Of a stretch of DNA of 64,000 nucleotides, positions 41,358 through 51,589 are shown in pieces (position 1 is the first letter of the stretch; each line of letters opens with the position of its first letter). Below the pieces are notes generated by a model, which was not told the DNA's origin, ran no database searches, and saw only the letters and a list, made by a program, of their open reading frames with translations. The stretch is taken from the NCBI RefSeq assembly GCF_003049575.1, contig NZ_PYWI01000006.1, forward strand, positions 62,001 through 126,000. Reading direction: 5' to 3'. This stretch comes from Lysinibacillus parviboronicapiens (GTDB lineage: Bacteria > Bacillota > Bacilli > Bacillales_A > Planococcaceae). The translations under genes and the position numbers were made by a program.

Positions 41358-41485
41358 GTTTCAGCGCTAGTAAGGTTTTTTAGACACTGGAAAAATAAAG
41401 CTTCGGTTGATGCATAGATGTTTTGTGCACAAATAGGCCGAAGTGTAAATAATAAATAACATGCATATATCAGGAGGAAAACAAA

Positions 41486-42559
41486 TTGAATTTAACAACT
41501 TTAGGATTTTCAACATATTTTGAAGAGCAAATGATTGCATTTAACGAGGAGTCAAAATTAGCTAATTGTGTTCCAGCAAGAGTGACTTTGGAGCATAAGC
41601 ACGCTTATCGTGTGCTGGCTGAAGAAGGTGAATGGTTAGCAACGATTGCTGGTCATTTAGCTTATAATTCGCTAGCACGAGAAGATTTTCCAGCCGTTGG
41701 GGATTGGGTGTTGGTCGAGAAAATGGCAGGCGAGGAAAAAGCGATAATTCATAAACTATTTGAACGAAAGTCTGTCTTTTCGCGCAAGGTTGCAGGTCGA
41801 GAAATAACGGAGCAAATTGTAGCATCCAATGTCGATATTGTACTTCTTGTGATGAGCTTAAATGCAGATTTTAATATACGTCGTTTAGAACGTTATTTAA
41901 TCGCTGCCTGGGATTCAGGTGCGAAGCCAATTATTGTACTGACAAAGGCAGATTTATGTGACGATGTTGAGAATATGTTGCGTGAGGTCGAGTCTGTCGC
42001 GTTTGGTGTAGACGTTGTTGTGACTAGTGCTTTATCAGGTGAAGGCTTATCAGATATTCATGCCTTTTTTACTGAGGGAGTGACAGGTGCAATACTTGGC
42101 TCTTCCGGTGCTGGTAAATCTACATTAACGAATGCACTTTGTGGTGAGCAACTTATGAAGGTTTCGGGTATTCGAGAGGACGATGCAAAAGGTCGCCATA
42201 CAACGACACATCGTGAGTTAATCGTATTACCTAGTGGCGGGTGTTTAATTGATACGCCTGGAATGCGCGAGCTGCAATTATGGGATCAAGGAGATAGTTT
42301 ATCTTCAAGTTTTAAAGATATTGAAGAACTATCAGCAACATGTCGCTATCGAGATTGTACGCACCAAGAGGAGCCGCATTGCGCAGTTCAGCAAGCGATT
42401 ATAGATGGAGTACTCGAAAATTCGCGTCTACGGAGCTACTTTAAATTGCAAAAGGAACTCGCATTTATGGAGCGTAAAACAAATACTCAGGCAAAATTAA
42501 ATGAGCAGCGTAAATGGAAGCAAATTTCGAAGGGCTTGAAGAAAGGTAAAAAGAAATAA
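41486..42559 (+). CDS. rsgA: Ribosome small-subunit-dependent GTPase (RsgA paralogue)
   Basis: 357 aa, circularly permuted GTPase: an OB-fold at about residues 30-80 (VLAEEGEWLATIAGHLAYNS), base motif VLTKADLCDD, then P-loop LGSSGAGKSTLTNALCG, switch GRHTTTHRELIVLP, G3 IDTPGMRELQ and a zinc module CRYRDCTHQEEPHC. RsgA checks late maturation of the 30S subunit and releases assembly factors. The gene is not in the usual prpC-prkC-rsgA-rpe context and is longer, so it is likely a second copy (YjeQ2-like). It follows a leader with promoter, short peptide and terminator, implying control by translation status. TTG start after CAGGAGG. Confidence 0.9.
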   Translation: MNLTTLGFSTYFEEQMIAFNEESKLANCVPARVTLEHKHAYRVLAEEGEWLATIAGHLAYNSLAREDFPAVGDWVLVEKMAGEEKAIIHKLFERKSVFSRKVAGREITEQIVASNVDIVLLVMSLNADFNIRRLERYLIAAWDSGAKPIIVLTKADLCDDVENMLREVESVAFGVDVVVTSALSGEGLSDIHAFFTEGVTGAILGSSGAGKSTLTNALCGEQLMKVSGIREDDAKGRHTTTHRELIVLPSGGCLIDTPGMRELQLWDQGDSLSSSFKDIEELSATCRYRDCTHQEEPHCAVQQAIIDGVLENSRLRSYFKLQKELAFMERKTNTQAKLNEQRKWKQISKGLKKGKKK

Positions 42560-42567
42560 TCATGAAG

Positions 42568-42609
42568 GAACATAGATATCAATGAAAATATCTGTGTTCT
42601 TATTTTTTT
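42568..42609 (+). terminator. Terminator after the GTPase gene
   Basis: GAACATAGATAT / ATATCTGTGTTC followed by TTATTTTTTT. A second small palindrome ACGCCTAT / ATAGGCGT (42613-42635) follows in the fosB control region. Confidence 0.88.
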
Positions 42610-42682
42610 AAAACGCCTATAAGAAATAGGCGTATAGCGTATGTTCATAGCCGCTAGAATGAATATATAGGAGTGACAGCAG

Positions 42683-43108
42683 GTGCAGATACAAAATATC
42701 AATCATTTATTATTTTCAATTTCTAATTTAGATAATTCCATAGCATTTTATAAACATATCTTTGATGCAAAATTATTAGTGAAAGGTAAAAACACAGCTT
42801 ATTTTGATCTTCACGGGCTATGGCTTGCCCTAAATGTAGAGAAGGATATCCCGCGCAATGAAATTCATCAGTCGTATACACATATAGCATTTTCAATCCA
42901 TGAACGTGATTTCGATAAAACGTATGACAAGCTTGTCAATTATGATGTCAATATTTTGCAAGGAAGACAGCGAGATGTACGAGATAAAAAATCCATTTAC
43001 TTTACTGATCCAGATGGTCATAAGTTTGAATTTCATACAGGTACTTTGCAAGATAGATTAGAGTATTATAAAAATGAAAAACAGCATATGGAGTTTTTTG
43101 ATGAATAA
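42683..43108 (+). CDS. fosB: Metallothiol transferase FosB (fosfomycin resistance)
   Basis: 141 aa glyoxalase/VOC-fold enzyme nearly colinear with B. subtilis Fos[66 protein letters not shown]. The metal ligands are in INH, YTH and the Glu of FEFHTG. FosB opens the fosfomycin epoxide with bacillithiol, a cytoplasmic thiol of Firmicutes. The GTG start follows TAGGAGTG. A gene this close to the Bacillus form is probably an intrinsic resistance determinant rather than an acquired one. Confidence 0.95.
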   Translation: MQIQNINHLLFSISNLDNSIAFYKHIFDAKLLVKGKNTAYFDLHGLWLALNVEKDIPRNEIHQSYTHIAFSIHERDFDKTYDKLVNYDVNILQGRQRDVRDKKSIYFTDPDGHKFEFHTGTLQDRLEYYKNEKQHMEFFDE

Positions 43109-43116
43109 TAAAAAAT

Positions 43117-43147
43117 AAGTGTCTCTGACCATTAAGAGACGCTTTTG
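43117..43147 (+). terminator. Terminator after fosB
   Basis: AAGTGTCTCT / AGAGACGCTT with TTGATTT following. Confidence 0.8.
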
Positions 43148-43279
43148 ATTTATAACGAATTTGCGAAGTACAAAAGATTGATGACAACTATATTAAAATG
43201 TGGAAATATAAGAAACGAACCTTCCCTAAAATAACAACGTTATATGGTTAGATTTATGTAAATACGAAGGAGTGACTTT

Positions 43280-43924
43280 ATGAAAAAAGCAATTATTTTT
43301 GATATGGATGGTACTTTATTTCAAACGAATCTCATCTTGGAACCAGCACTTACAGCGACTTTTGATGTGCTTCGAGCAAAGAGCTTGTGGCAAGGTGATA
43401 CACCAATCGAAACGTATCGTGAGATTATGGGTGTTCCTTTACCAGTTGTATGGGAAACATTATGTCCTGAGCATTCTTTGGAGGTTCGTAAAGAAAGTAA
43501 TGCACTGTTCCATACAAAACTTATTGAACAGATACGGCATGGTAAAGGTGCACTGTATCCTAATGCAGAGCAAATTCTTGCGACTTTGGTCGAAGACTAT
43601 AATTTATACATAGTAAGTAATGGTCAAATCGAGTATTTACAAGCCATTGTTGAAACTTATCAGCTAGATCGTTTTATTAAAGGCACATATAGTATTCAAT
43701 CCATTTCAAGTGGTCATAAATCACATTTGGTTCGTAAAGTAATTGAAGAAAATAACATTCAACACGGAGCAGTTGTTGGAGATCGTGCTTCGGATATTCA
43801 AGCGGCACAAGATAATTACCTTCTCGCAGTTGGTATACGCTTTGATTTTGCACAGGAATGTGAATTGCAAAAAGCAAATGTGGTCATAGATGATTTAAAG
43901 GAACTGCCAACTGTACTAAACTGA
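43280..43924 (+). CDS. HAD-superfamily phosphatase (phosphoglycolate-phosphatase-like)
   Basis: 214 aa with all HAD motifs: I IIFDMDGTLFQT (nucleophile Asp), II LYIVSNGQ, III the Lys in SGHKSHLVRKV, IV AVVGDRASDIQAAQ. A helical cap between residues 16 and 85 marks it as subfamily I. Hydrolyses a small phosphoester in the cytoplasm; substrate not set. GGAG precedes the ATG. It stands alone upstream of a T-box-controlled gene. Confidence 0.88.
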   Translation: MKKAIIFDMDGTLFQTNLILEPALTATFDVLRAKSLWQGDTPIETYREIMGVPLPVVWETLCPEHSLEVRKESNALFHTKLIEQIRHGKGALYPNAEQILATLVEDYNLYIVSNGQIEYLQAIVETYQLDRFIKGTYSIQSISSGHKSHLVRKVIEENNIQHGAVVGDRASDIQAAQDNYLLAVGIRFDFAQECELQKANVVIDDLKELPTVLN

Positions 43925-44022
43925 TTTTAAAAACCTTTAGCATTTATCGCGAACATTTTAAAATTTATCGAGAAATTTCGTCGGTTTATCGACATCTAGC
44001 ATTTTATCTTCAAATGTTTGCA

Positions 44023-44051
44023 TTGCAAATTATGAGGGAAAAGAGTAAAAT
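44023..44051 (+). promoter_or_regulatory. Sigma-A promoter of the metRS T-box transcript
   Basis: TTGCAA (44023-44028), 17 bases, TAAAAT (44046-44051), directly ahead of the T-box leader. Confidence 0.7.
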
Positions 44052-44059
44052 GGTGCCAA

Positions 44060-44345
44060 TCTATAGAAAAGCGTTGAGAAGGAAAAGTAAATTGGATAAG
44101 CATTTAATAGAGAGCCTCTGCTGGTGGAAATGAGGTAAATGAACCCATTTGAAAATGACCTTTGAGCTTCGTACCGAAAGCTTTCACAAGTAGGCTACGA
44201 CGAGATGGGCACTCGTTACAACAGCAGCAGTATCTCTTATATGTGGATGTACTGATTGAGGCAAATAGTTTGAGCTATTTGTAAATATAGGTGGTAACAC
44301 GGGTATACTCGTCCTAATCAGTAATGATTAGGGCGTTTTTTTTAT
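44060..44345 (+). promoter_or_regulatory. T-box riboswitch (probably Met) controlling methionyl-tRNA synthetase
   Basis: Leader of about 285 nt with the T-box sequence TAGGTGGTAACACGGG (44288-44303) and a terminator CGTCCTAATC / GATTAGGGCG with eight T. The candidate specifier in the long stem I (around 44153, GAAAATGACC) includes ATG, agreeing with the downstream tRNA synthetase. Uncharged tRNA-Met would pair with specifier and T-box to stop the terminator forming. Confidence 0.85.
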
Positions 44346-44445
44346 CTTTATTTTGCGGCCGTGTCAGATGTTATTTGCGTCAGAGCAATGCACTAGATAT
44401 GCCAAAGGGAAGTTTATACACAATTTTTGAGGGGAGCAACTTAGG

Positions 44446-46080
44446 ATGACAATTATTATTGGCGGCGCTTGGCCATATGCAAATGGCTCTTTGCATTTAG
44501 GTCATATTGCTGCATTATTACCTGGTGATATTTTGGCTAGATATTACCGACAAAAAGGCGAGAAAGTTTTATATGTTTCTGGTAGTGACTGTAATGGTAC
44601 GCCTATATCAATTCGGGCAACGCAGGAAAACACCACGACACAGGCTATTGCCAATAGATATCATGATGAATTTACACAATGTTTTCAGGAGCTAGGGTTT
44701 ACCTATGATCTGTATACAAGAACCGATGCTAAGCACCATCATGAATCCGTGCAGACAATTTTTCTACAATTATTAACCAATAATTATTTATATAAGAAGA
44801 AGATTGAGCAGGCATATTGTGACACGGATAAGCAGTTTTTGCCTGATCGTTTTGTAGAAGGAACTTGTCCAAATTGCGGTGCGAAGGCGCGGGGAGATCA
44901 GTGCGATAATTGTTCGGAAATTTTAGATCCGCTTGATTTAATCGATAAGCGCTGTAAAATTTGTGGGAATGAGCCAGTAATTCGAGAGACAGAGCATTTT
45001 TATTTTACCTTCAGTCAATTTCAGGGAAGGCTTGAGAGTTATTTAGCTGAGGCAAAGCTGGAGAAACGTTGGCGCGATAATGCGTTAGCTTTAACAGAGC
45101 GTTATTTGTCCGAAGGTGTACCTGATCGTGCAGTAACAAGGGATTTACCGAATGGAGTAAACGTACCAGTACCTGGTTTTGAAGGAAAGAAAATCTATGT
45201 GTGGATAGAAGCTGTGGCTGGTTATTTAACTGCAAGTATTGAATGGGCTCAACAGCACGATGTGGCCATCGAGGACTTATGGAATGAAGATACAATCTCG
45301 TACTATATACATGGCAAAGATAATATACCATTCCATACTGTTATTTGGCCCGCTGTTTTAATGGGTATAGGGGCGAAGGCATTACCAACACATATTGTTT
45401 CGAATGAATATTTAACATTAGAGAAACGAAAACTATCGACCAGTCAAAATTGGGCTGTATGGGTTCCTTATATATTAAGCCGCTATGATGCAGATTCAAT
45501 CCGCTATTTTTTAACAATGAATGCACCAGAAAATCGTGATACTGATTTTTCTTGGCGCGAATTTATCTATAGTCATAATGGTGAGCTACTTGGCGCATAT
45601 GGTAATTTTGTCAATCGTACATTGAAATTTTTAGAAAAGTCCTTTAACAGTCAAGTCCCTCAGGCTGAGGTGGATGGAGCTGTAAGAAAGAAGACCATTC
45701 ACTTGTTTAGTGAGGCCGCAATTGATATTGAAGCGGGGCATTTTAAGCAGGCTTTAGAGGCGATTTTTGAATACGTTCGCGCAGCAAATCGCTATTTTGA
45801 TGAGCAACAACCGTGGTTGCAAGTCAACGAAGACGTGGAGGCAGGAAATAAAACACTTGCAACATGCGTCTACATTATTGCCAATCTTAGTCAGCTACTG
45901 CAACCATTTCTACCGTTTTCGGCTGGGAAAATTCGAGATGTGTTAGGCATACAGGAAGTAATGTGGCATGAGCAAGTGGAACTGCCAACTGACATTAGAG
46001 AGGTAACACCACTGTTTGACCGTCTTGATATTGGTTTAATTGAAGAGGAATATCAAAAATTAGTAAATGACAGTCAATAA
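44446..46080 (+). CDS. metG: Methionyl-tRNA synthetase, second (MetRS2/E. coli-like) type
   Basis: 544 aa class I synthetase: HIGH motif [13 protein letters not shown], a four-Cys zinc knuckle ([16 protein letters not shown] and CKICG), the tRNA-anticodon region near WEAVAGY-type [16 protein letters not shown], and KLSTS at the KMSKS position ([12 protein letters not shown]). It lacks the C-terminal EMAP/tRNA-binding domain. The zinc double knuckle and KLSTS fit the second MetRS type found next to the normal one in B. anthracis and some streptococci, which resists MetRS inhibitors. The standard enzyme is presumably elsewhere in the genome. T-box-regulated; GAGGGGAGC before the ATG. Confidence 0.93.
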   Translation: MTIIIGGAWPYANGSLHLGHIAALLPGDILARYYRQKGEKVLYVSGSDCNGTPISIRATQENTTTQAIANRYHDEFTQCFQELGFTYDLYTRTDAKHHHESVQTIFLQLLTNNYLYKKKIEQAYCDTDKQFLPDRFVEGTCPNCGAKARGDQCDNCSEILDPLDLIDKRCKICGNEPVIRETEHFYFTFSQFQGRLESYLAEAKLEKRWRDNALALTERYLSEGVPDRAVTRDLPNGVNVPVPGFEGKKIYVWIEAVAGYLTASIEWAQQHDVAIEDLWNEDTISYYIHGKDNIPFHTVIWPAVLMGIGAKALPTHIVSNEYLTLEKRKLSTSQNWAVWVPYILSRYDADSIRYFLTMNAPENRDTDFSWREFIYSHNGELLGAYGNFVNRTLKFLEKSFNSQVPQAEVDGAVRKKTIHLFSEAAIDIEAGHFKQALEAIFEYVRAANRYFDEQQPWLQVNEDVEAGNKTLATCVYIIANLSQLLQPFLPFSAGKIRDVLGIQEVMWHEQVELPTDIREVTPLFDRLDIGLIEEEYQKLVNDSQ

Positions 46081-46082
46081 AT

Positions 46083-46124
46083 AAGAAAAGCAGTATGACC
46101 CTTCTCGTCGTACTGCTTTTCTAT
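46083..46124. terminator. Terminator between metRS and leuA (convergent)
   Basis: AGAAAAGCAGTA / TACTGCTTTTCT, T- and A-rich flanks, can serve both strands. Confidence 0.8.
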
Positions 46125-46172
46125 GTTTAATGATGTTTTCAGCTTTGTGAATAGTGGTTCACTCTTCAAGAG

Positions 46173-47744
46173 CTAATTCATAACAGGGGTTAATTTTGCC
46201 ACAACGATACTGTTAATAGCATTGATATAGGCAAGGGCACTTGCTTTTAAAATATCTGTATCCGCTGCCTTGGCGATATACTTTTCACCTTCGTGTTCAA
46301 TGGTGATTTTTACTTTACCAAGTGCTTCTTTACCACGAGACACACTATTAATATTGTACTCAACTAGCTTCACATCAATTTTTGTAATTTCCGCGATGGC
46401 AGAATACAATGCGTCAATTGGACCAGAACCGACTGCACTCGCCTGCAATACATCGCTACCCTTACGAATTTTCACGCTTGCAGATGGGAAGCTGGCATTG
46501 CTGACGACTTGCAGATCTGCGAAATCAAAGAATTGATCGCTATAATGAGTAGCATTGGCATGATTGGCATCGTGCTTTTCATAATAGCTTTCAACAATTA
46601 CATATAAATCATGGTCATATACTTCTTTCTTGGCATCGGCTAATTTTAAGAAGCCTTCAAAGACTCCTTCAAACTCCTCTGCAGAAAGATTTGAGAATCC
46701 AAGTTTTTCAAGGGCATTTTTCACAGCATGACGACCTGAACGTGCAGTAAGAACTAGCTCCATGTCGTCTAACCCAACGTCTTCAGGATGCACAATTTCG
46801 TAGGCATCACGAGATTTTAACAGGCCATCTTGGTGAATACCTGATGAATGGGCAAATGCATTGTCTCCAGTAATTGCTTTGTTTACCTGTACATCTAAGC
46901 CCATAAAGCTTGATACAAGGCGTGATGTATTCATAATCTCTTTTGTGTTGATGCGTGTTTGAGCATTGTAGACCGTACTGCGTGTTTTTAATGCCATTAT
47001 TACCTCTTCTAGTGCGGCATTCCCAGCGCGTTCACCAATGCCGTTAATTGTACATTCCACTTTGTCAGCCCCATTTTTAATGGCAGCAAGTGTATTAGCA
47101 GTTGCCATACCAAGGTCATTGTGACAGTGGACACTTAGCAGAACACTGTCGTTTAGATTTTTCATGCGGTCATTTAGTTTATAAATCATCGCTCCAAATT
47201 CCTCGGGCTCTGCAAAACCAACTGTGTCAGGCACATTAATCATCGTTGCGCCAGCCTTCATGACCGCTTCTATCGTTTTCCACAGGTATTCAAAATCAGA
47301 GCGAGATGCATCCTCTGTTGAATATTGGACTTGCGGTAATAGTGTTTTTGCATATTTTACAGCGTCTATACCAATTTGAAGAATTTGCTCTTTGGATTTA
47401 CTAAATTTCTTTTCAACATGAATGTCAGAAGTGCCAAGCACCATATGAATCATTGGATTTTCAGCGTATTTTACAGCATTATAAACAGCATCTATATCTG
47501 CCTGTACGGCACGCGCTAAAGCTGTAATCATAATATCATTTGTGTTACCGACTTTTTGCGCCACGGCTTTCACGGCATCAAAGTCACCTTGTGATGAAGC
47601 AGGGAAACCAGCTTCGATAATATCGACGCCTAATTTTTTGAGTTGCTGTGCAATCTCTACTTTCTCGTATAAGTTCAGTTTTGCTCCTGGTACTTGCTCG
47701 CCATCACGTAAAGTTGTATCAAACACCCAAATTTTTCTTCCCAT
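46173..47744 (-). CDS. leuA: 2-isopropylmalate synthase
   Basis: 523 aa. HMGL-like barrel with [17 protein letters not shown], metal site [31 protein letters not shown], and a LeuA dimer/regulatory C-domain ([20 protein letters not shown]) that binds leucine for feedback inhibition. It makes 2-isopropylmalate from acetyl-CoA and 2-ketoisovalerate, the first committed step to leucine. ATG 47744 lies seven bases after AAAAGGAGTG. The other leucine genes are not near, so it stands alone. Its T-box leader is separated from it by an inserted pair of palindromic elements. Confidence 0.95.
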   Translation of the reverse strand: MGRKIWVFDTTLRDGEQVPGAKLNLYEKVEIAQQLKKLGVDIIEAGFPASSQGDFDAVKAVAQKVGNTNDIMITALARAVQADIDAVYNAVKYAENPMIHMVLGTSDIHVEKKFSKSKEQILQIGIDAVKYAKTLLPQVQYSTEDASRSDFEYLWKTIEAVMKAGATMINVPDTVGFAEPEEFGAMIYKLNDRMKNLNDSVLLSVHCHNDLGMATANTLAAIKNGADKVECTINGIGERAGNAALEEVIMALKTRSTVYNAQTRINTKEIMNTSRLVSSFMGLDVQVNKAITGDNAFAHSSGIHQDGLLKSRDAYEIVHPEDVGLDDMELVLTARSGRHAVKNALEKLGFSNLSAEEFEGVFEGFLKLADAKKEVYDHDLYVIVESYYEKHDANHANATHYSDQFFDFADLQVVSNASFPSASVKIRKGSDVLQASAVGSGPIDALYSAIAEITKIDVKLVEYNINSVSRGKEALGKVKITIEHEGEKYIAKAADTDILKASALAYINAINSIVVAKLTPVMN

Positions 47745-47817
47745 TTTCAAACACTCCTTTTGTTTAATTAAAATATTTTAAGCTGAGCATGCCACATCTG
47801 AGAGGTTATTTTGATTG

Positions 47818-48135
47818 CCTCCACCGGTTTTCCTACCTGTCAGTGGCGATGAGATGAAGAAATCCCCACTGATAGAAGTTTTACTCTATCCCGCATTAAC
47901 GGTCCGTAAGATGCCATACAAAGGCAATCAACTGACCGTAAAAGCCCGATTGGTTCAGCTAACAATCAGTGGGAATAAAGAAACCCCCACTGATAGAAGT
48001 TTCACTCTATCCCGCATCAACGGTCCGTAAGATGTCATACAAAGGCAATCAACTGGCCGTAAAAGCCCGATTGGTTCAGCTAACAATCAGTGGGAATAAA
48101 GAAATTCCCACTGATAGAAGTTTCACTCTATGCCC
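47818..48135. repeat. Two tandem copies of the palindromic element in the leuA 5' leader
   Basis: Two ~120-base units (CCCACTGATAGAAGTTT..., CTCTATCCCGCAT.AACGGTCC, AACTGACCGTAAAAGCCCGA, TTGGTTCAGCTAACAATCAG, TGGG) plus a bounding half. Arms CCCACTGAT / ATCAGTGGG and ACGGTC / GACCGT are kept, with a short centre GATGCCATACAAAGGC. The block occupies most of the gap between the T-box terminator (48178) and leuA (47744). Confidence 0.9.
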
Positions 48136-48177
48136 GGAGGTAGTCGGATATTAATGTGCCTCTCTGCTTTAAAAATA

Positions 48178-48471
48178 AAAAAACCCGTCTCTATATAAAA
48201 TATAGAGACGAGTTTTTGCTCGCGGTACCACTCTAATTGACCTTTTCTTTACAGAAAAAGTCCCCTTATCAACAGCTATCACTGTTTATCCCTATAACGG
48301 GGGAATCCGACATCCCTTACTTTAGCGACGTCCATTGACGAAGTTATAGTTCAGGGAGTAGCTCATGGACGAGTTCAAAATGTGTGCCTACCGGTTTACA
48401 CCAACCACCGGCTCTCTACAAGTACACAGGCATTTCTACTATTTCCAATCTAGGCCTACAATGTGTTGTTG
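48178..48471 (-). promoter_or_regulatory. T-box riboswitch (Leu) of leuA
   Basis: Minus-strand leader with the T-box AGAGTGGTACCGCGAGC near 48225 and a terminator CGTCTCTATA / TATAGAGACG with T run near 48181-48214. The specifier loop reads GAACTCGTCC near 48370, with CTC for leucine, matching leuA. Uncharged tRNA-Leu is expected to turn the gene on. Confidence 0.92.
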
Positions 48472-48477
48472 AAAGCA

Positions 48478-48506
48478 ATAATACTTGGATATTGTTATTC
48501 TGTCAA
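48478..48506 (-). promoter_or_regulatory. Sigma-A promoter of the leuA T-box transcript
   Basis: On the minus strand TTGACA, exactly 17 bases, TATTAT (plus-strand complement 48478-48506), directly upstream of the T-box leader. Confidence 0.85.
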
Positions 48507-48682
48507 CAATATTCTAAAAATTTTTTGTTTTCTGTTTTAATGGGGTTTAACCAAAACAGTAGTAAGAAATTTAAATTATAATAATGTTTTTGCATGAATT
48601 TATATCCCTTGATTACTACCAATAAAGTAATTTTCTATGAGATAATAAAGCCAGATTTTATACATAGAAAGTAGGTGTAACA

Positions 48683-49435
48683 ATGAAATTCGTATTTGAT
48701 TTGGATGGCACAATTTGTTTTAAAGGACAGCCGTTGACACCAGGTATAACTACTGCGTTGGCGAATTGTATGGCGGATGGCCATGAGGTAATCTTTGCTT
48801 CAGCACGTCCAATTCGTGATTTATTGCCCGTATTACCGGAGTCGATGAGAAAACTTCCGATGGTTGGGGGAAATGGGGCATTTGTCGCTAGCAATGGGGA
48901 TACCATTGAAGTAAGTGCTTTTTCAGTAGAAACCGTGGAGGCTATCTCAAAAATTATTACAGCATTTAAACTCCCATATTTAATCGATGGTGATTGGGAT
49001 TACGCGTACACAGGTAGTGAAGATCATCCGATTTATCGAAATTTAGATCCACTGAAGCTGGCAAAAAAAGTATTATTTACTGAACTGAAGGACATTGTGA
49101 AAATTGTATTATTTCCTGGTGAACAGCAACAAGAAATATTGACAGAGCTCGAAAAACTACCGATTTCGTTATATGAGCATATGTCAGAGAATATTGTCGA
49201 TATAAGTCCTAGTGGTATTGATAAATGGAATGGCTTAATAAAGTTAGGTGTTCTAGAAGGGGATTTTGTCGCGTTTGGTAATGATGCAAATGATAAAGCA
49301 ATGTTTGTAAAGGCAAAGGAAAGTGTATGTGTAGGCATGCATGAAGTACGGCAATATGCTAATTTACAGGTTGCTAGCGAAGAAGTAGCAATTATTGCAA
49401 TGCTACAAAGATTAAGCAAAAAGTATAAATGCTAA
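48683..49435 (+). CDS. HAD-superfamily (Cof-type) phosphatase
   Basis: 250 aa: motif I KFVFDLDGTICFKG, motif II VIFASARPIRDLL, motif III Lys and motif IV DFVAFGNDANDKAMF. A large C2 cap lies between about residues 80 and 185, as in Cof/YwpJ/YkrA sugar-phosphate phosphatases. Cytoplasmic; substrate unknown. AGTAGGTG precedes the ATG; a strong terminator follows. Confidence 0.9.
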   Translation: MKFVFDLDGTICFKGQPLTPGITTALANCMADGHEVIFASARPIRDLLPVLPESMRKLPMVGGNGAFVASNGDTIEVSAFSVETVEAISKIITAFKLPYLIDGDWDYAYTGSEDHPIYRNLDPLKLAKKVLFTELKDIVKIVLFPGEQQQEILTELEKLPISLYEHMSENIVDISPSGIDKWNGLIKLGVLEGDFVAFGNDANDKAMFVKAKESVCVGMHEVRQYANLQVASEEVAIIAMLQRLSKKYKC

Positions 49436-49537
49436 TGTAGATATGTATAGATTGGAAAGTACTATTTTGAATAAAAGTACTCTGAGATTCCATCAAGAAA
49501 AAATCTGCAAATTTCTTAGAGAAAGGTAAACCAGTTT

Positions 49538-49586
49538 AGCCTCAGTCGTTGCATAAGTGTCGACTGAGGCTTACTTGGTTTTTTTT
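49538..49586 (+). terminator. Terminator after the Cof-type gene
   Basis: AGCCTCAGTCG / CGACTGAGGCT then TTACTTGGTTTTTTTT; placed between convergent genes. Confidence 0.85.
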
Positions 49587-49620
49587 GAAGTAGGTAAGAT
49601 TCCAAAAAACTATTTAGAGT

Positions 49621-51342
49621 TTAAAAATCCTTATATGCTGGCCTCTTCTTTTGCACTTTAAAGCGTGAAACTTGCGTTTGTAATTCTTCAGCCATTGTCG
49701 AGAGAGTAGCTGCAGAAGCGGCCACTTCTTCAATTGTCGCTAATTGCTCCTCCGAGGAAGAAGCCACATTTTGCAGGTTAGCGGAAGACATTTGTGCGAT
49801 TGTAGCAATTTCATCGAATGATGCGTATATTTGTTCAGCACTCGATGACATCTCCTCGGAAACAGTAGTTGCTTCTTGGATTTGCATAGATACATGCTCA
49901 ATGAGTTCCACGATTTTAGAAAAGCCTTCTTCTGCCTCTTTGACAACCTGTATACCAATTTGTACCTCTTGTGTTCCTGTATCCATCACTGTGACTGCAC
50001 GGTTGGTGTCTTGTTGGATCTCTGAGATGAGCCCTGCAATTTGTTCAGCTGATTTTTTTGATTGTTCAGCTAATTTTTTAACTTCGTCTGCCACGACTGC
50101 AAACCCACGACCATGATCGCCAGCTCGTGCTGCTTCGATTGCTGCGTTCAATGCTAATAAGTTGGTCTGTTCTGCGATGTCGGTGATAATGCTAATAATA
50201 TTTCCAATTTCCAACGAATGGCTCCCTAAATTTTTTACAACTGTCGCAGATTCAAGTACGGCGGTATTGATGGTATCCATCTGTGTAATAACGCGCTGTA
50301 AGGAATCATTGCCTTTGTTTGCCTCTGTATTTGTCTCCATTGCGAGTTCAGAAACAGCAGCAGTCGTTGCTGCTAATTGCTGGATACCCTTCGTCATTGT
50401 TTTCATTGCTTCAGAGCTCTCAGTAGCATTTTTCCCTTGTGCTTCAGAGCCACTCGCTACTTCTTGAATGGAAGATGTAATTTGCTCTGTTGCTTGAATC
50501 GTTTGGTCAGCGCTCGCTGTTAACTCTGCAGCAGAAGCACTAACTTGTACTGTATTTTGACGCACATTTGTAATTAAGTTCTTTAAATTTTGAGCCATTT
50601 GATTAAAGGCAAGGGCTAAATCGCCAACCTCATCACGATTCTTGATGCGGATTTGCTCAGCTGTTAAATCACCTTCTGCGATTTTCTTCGCAGCTTTTGC
50701 CATACCATTGATTGGTCGGGAAATAATGCTTCCCATTACCATGGCAATTATCAGACTAATGACAACGGCAAATGCCCCAAGTAAAATCATCTGAAACTTA
50801 ATCGATTGAATTTCATTTGATGTAGCAGTAATTTTTGATTCTACAAATTCTTGTTGATAGTTTGAAAGATTTTCCACCCGTTCATCGAATTGTTTGATAA
50901 TAAGGCGACCCTGTGTGCTATCCAATTTTTCGTATTGTTCGGTTTGTCCATCGTTTTTTAAAGAAAACATGCGATCTGAGAACTGCTGAACATTTTCTTC
51001 ACTTTTAATAATGGCCTCTAATAATTCAATAGATTTTTGGGACTCGAGTGATGCCATTAAGTCATCAGATTTTTGTTTGAATTCAGCGCGGGATTCTTTA
51101 TTACTTTGTAGATTTTGCTTATCTCCTAGTAGTAAATAGCCTCGCATACTTACAATCTCTTGCTTTGCGATAGCTCTGAGCTCTTGAATACTAATAGATT
51201 TAGTCGTTTGTTCTTCGAGTAATTCACGGTACGTATTATTTACTGAATTCAGCTGTTTAAAGTTTAAACCTATTGTGCCAACTAAAACGAAAATGACAAT
51301 TAAAAAACCGAGTAATAATTTCTTATAGATAGTAAATCGCAT
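49621..51342 (-). CDS. Methyl-accepting chemotaxis protein
   Basis: 573 aa receptor: TM1 about residues 7-28 ([20 protein letters not shown]), a periplasm-side four-helix sensing domain of 4HB type ([20 protein letters not shown]), TM2 near 190 ([20 protein letters not shown]), HAMP with [20 protein letters not shown], and the signalling hairpin tip [20 protein letters not shown]. It transmits attractant or repellent binding to CheA-CheW. The start ATG 51342 follows AAAGGA; 23 in-frame codons upstream lack a site. Ligand unknown; no chemotaxis neighbours. Confidence 0.94.
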   Translation of the reverse strand: MRFTIYKKLLLGFLIVIFVLVGTIGLNFKQLNSVNNTYRELLEEQTTKSISIQELRAIAKQEIVSMRGYLLLGDKQNLQSNKESRAEFKQKSDDLMASLESQKSIELLEAIIKSEENVQQFSDRMFSLKNDGQTEQYEKLDSTQGRLIIKQFDERVENLSNYQQEFVESKITATSNEIQSIKFQMILLGAFAVVISLIIAMVMGSIISRPINGMAKAAKKIAEGDLTAEQIRIKNRDEVGDLALAFNQMAQNLKNLITNVRQNTVQVSASAAELTASADQTIQATEQITSSIQEVASGSEAQGKNATESSEAMKTMTKGIQQLAATTAAVSELAMETNTEANKGNDSLQRVITQMDTINTAVLESATVVKNLGSHSLEIGNIISIITDIAEQTNLLALNAAIEAARAGDHGRGFAVVADEVKKLAEQSKKSAEQIAGLISEIQQDTNRAVTVMDTGTQEVQIGIQVVKEAEEGFSKIVELIEHVSMQIQEATTVSEEMSSSAEQIYASFDEIATIAQMSSANLQNVASSSEEQLATIEEVAASAATLSTMAEELQTQVSRFKVQKKRPAYKDF

Positions 51343-51589
51343 GTTTGAAAAATCCTTTCTTAGTAGATTAGTAGAAATGTTACAAAAAAATGAAATATGT
51401 ATATATACCATTTATATCAGATTATATGCAATTTACAAAGTATTATGAGTATTTTCATGTTGAATATTATATAAATAAGAGAAGTAAGTTGTAGAAAAAT
51501 AGAATTTTAGGGAAAATGAATAAAGTGGATATGAAACTTATTAAGAGTGTGAAACGTAGAGTCAAATAAGGATAAAACAAGGATGTGGG

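Noticed and set aside
47814-48155. Short plus-strand frames in the repeat block before leuA
   Set aside because: They are generated by the palindromic element copies and have no codon or family support.
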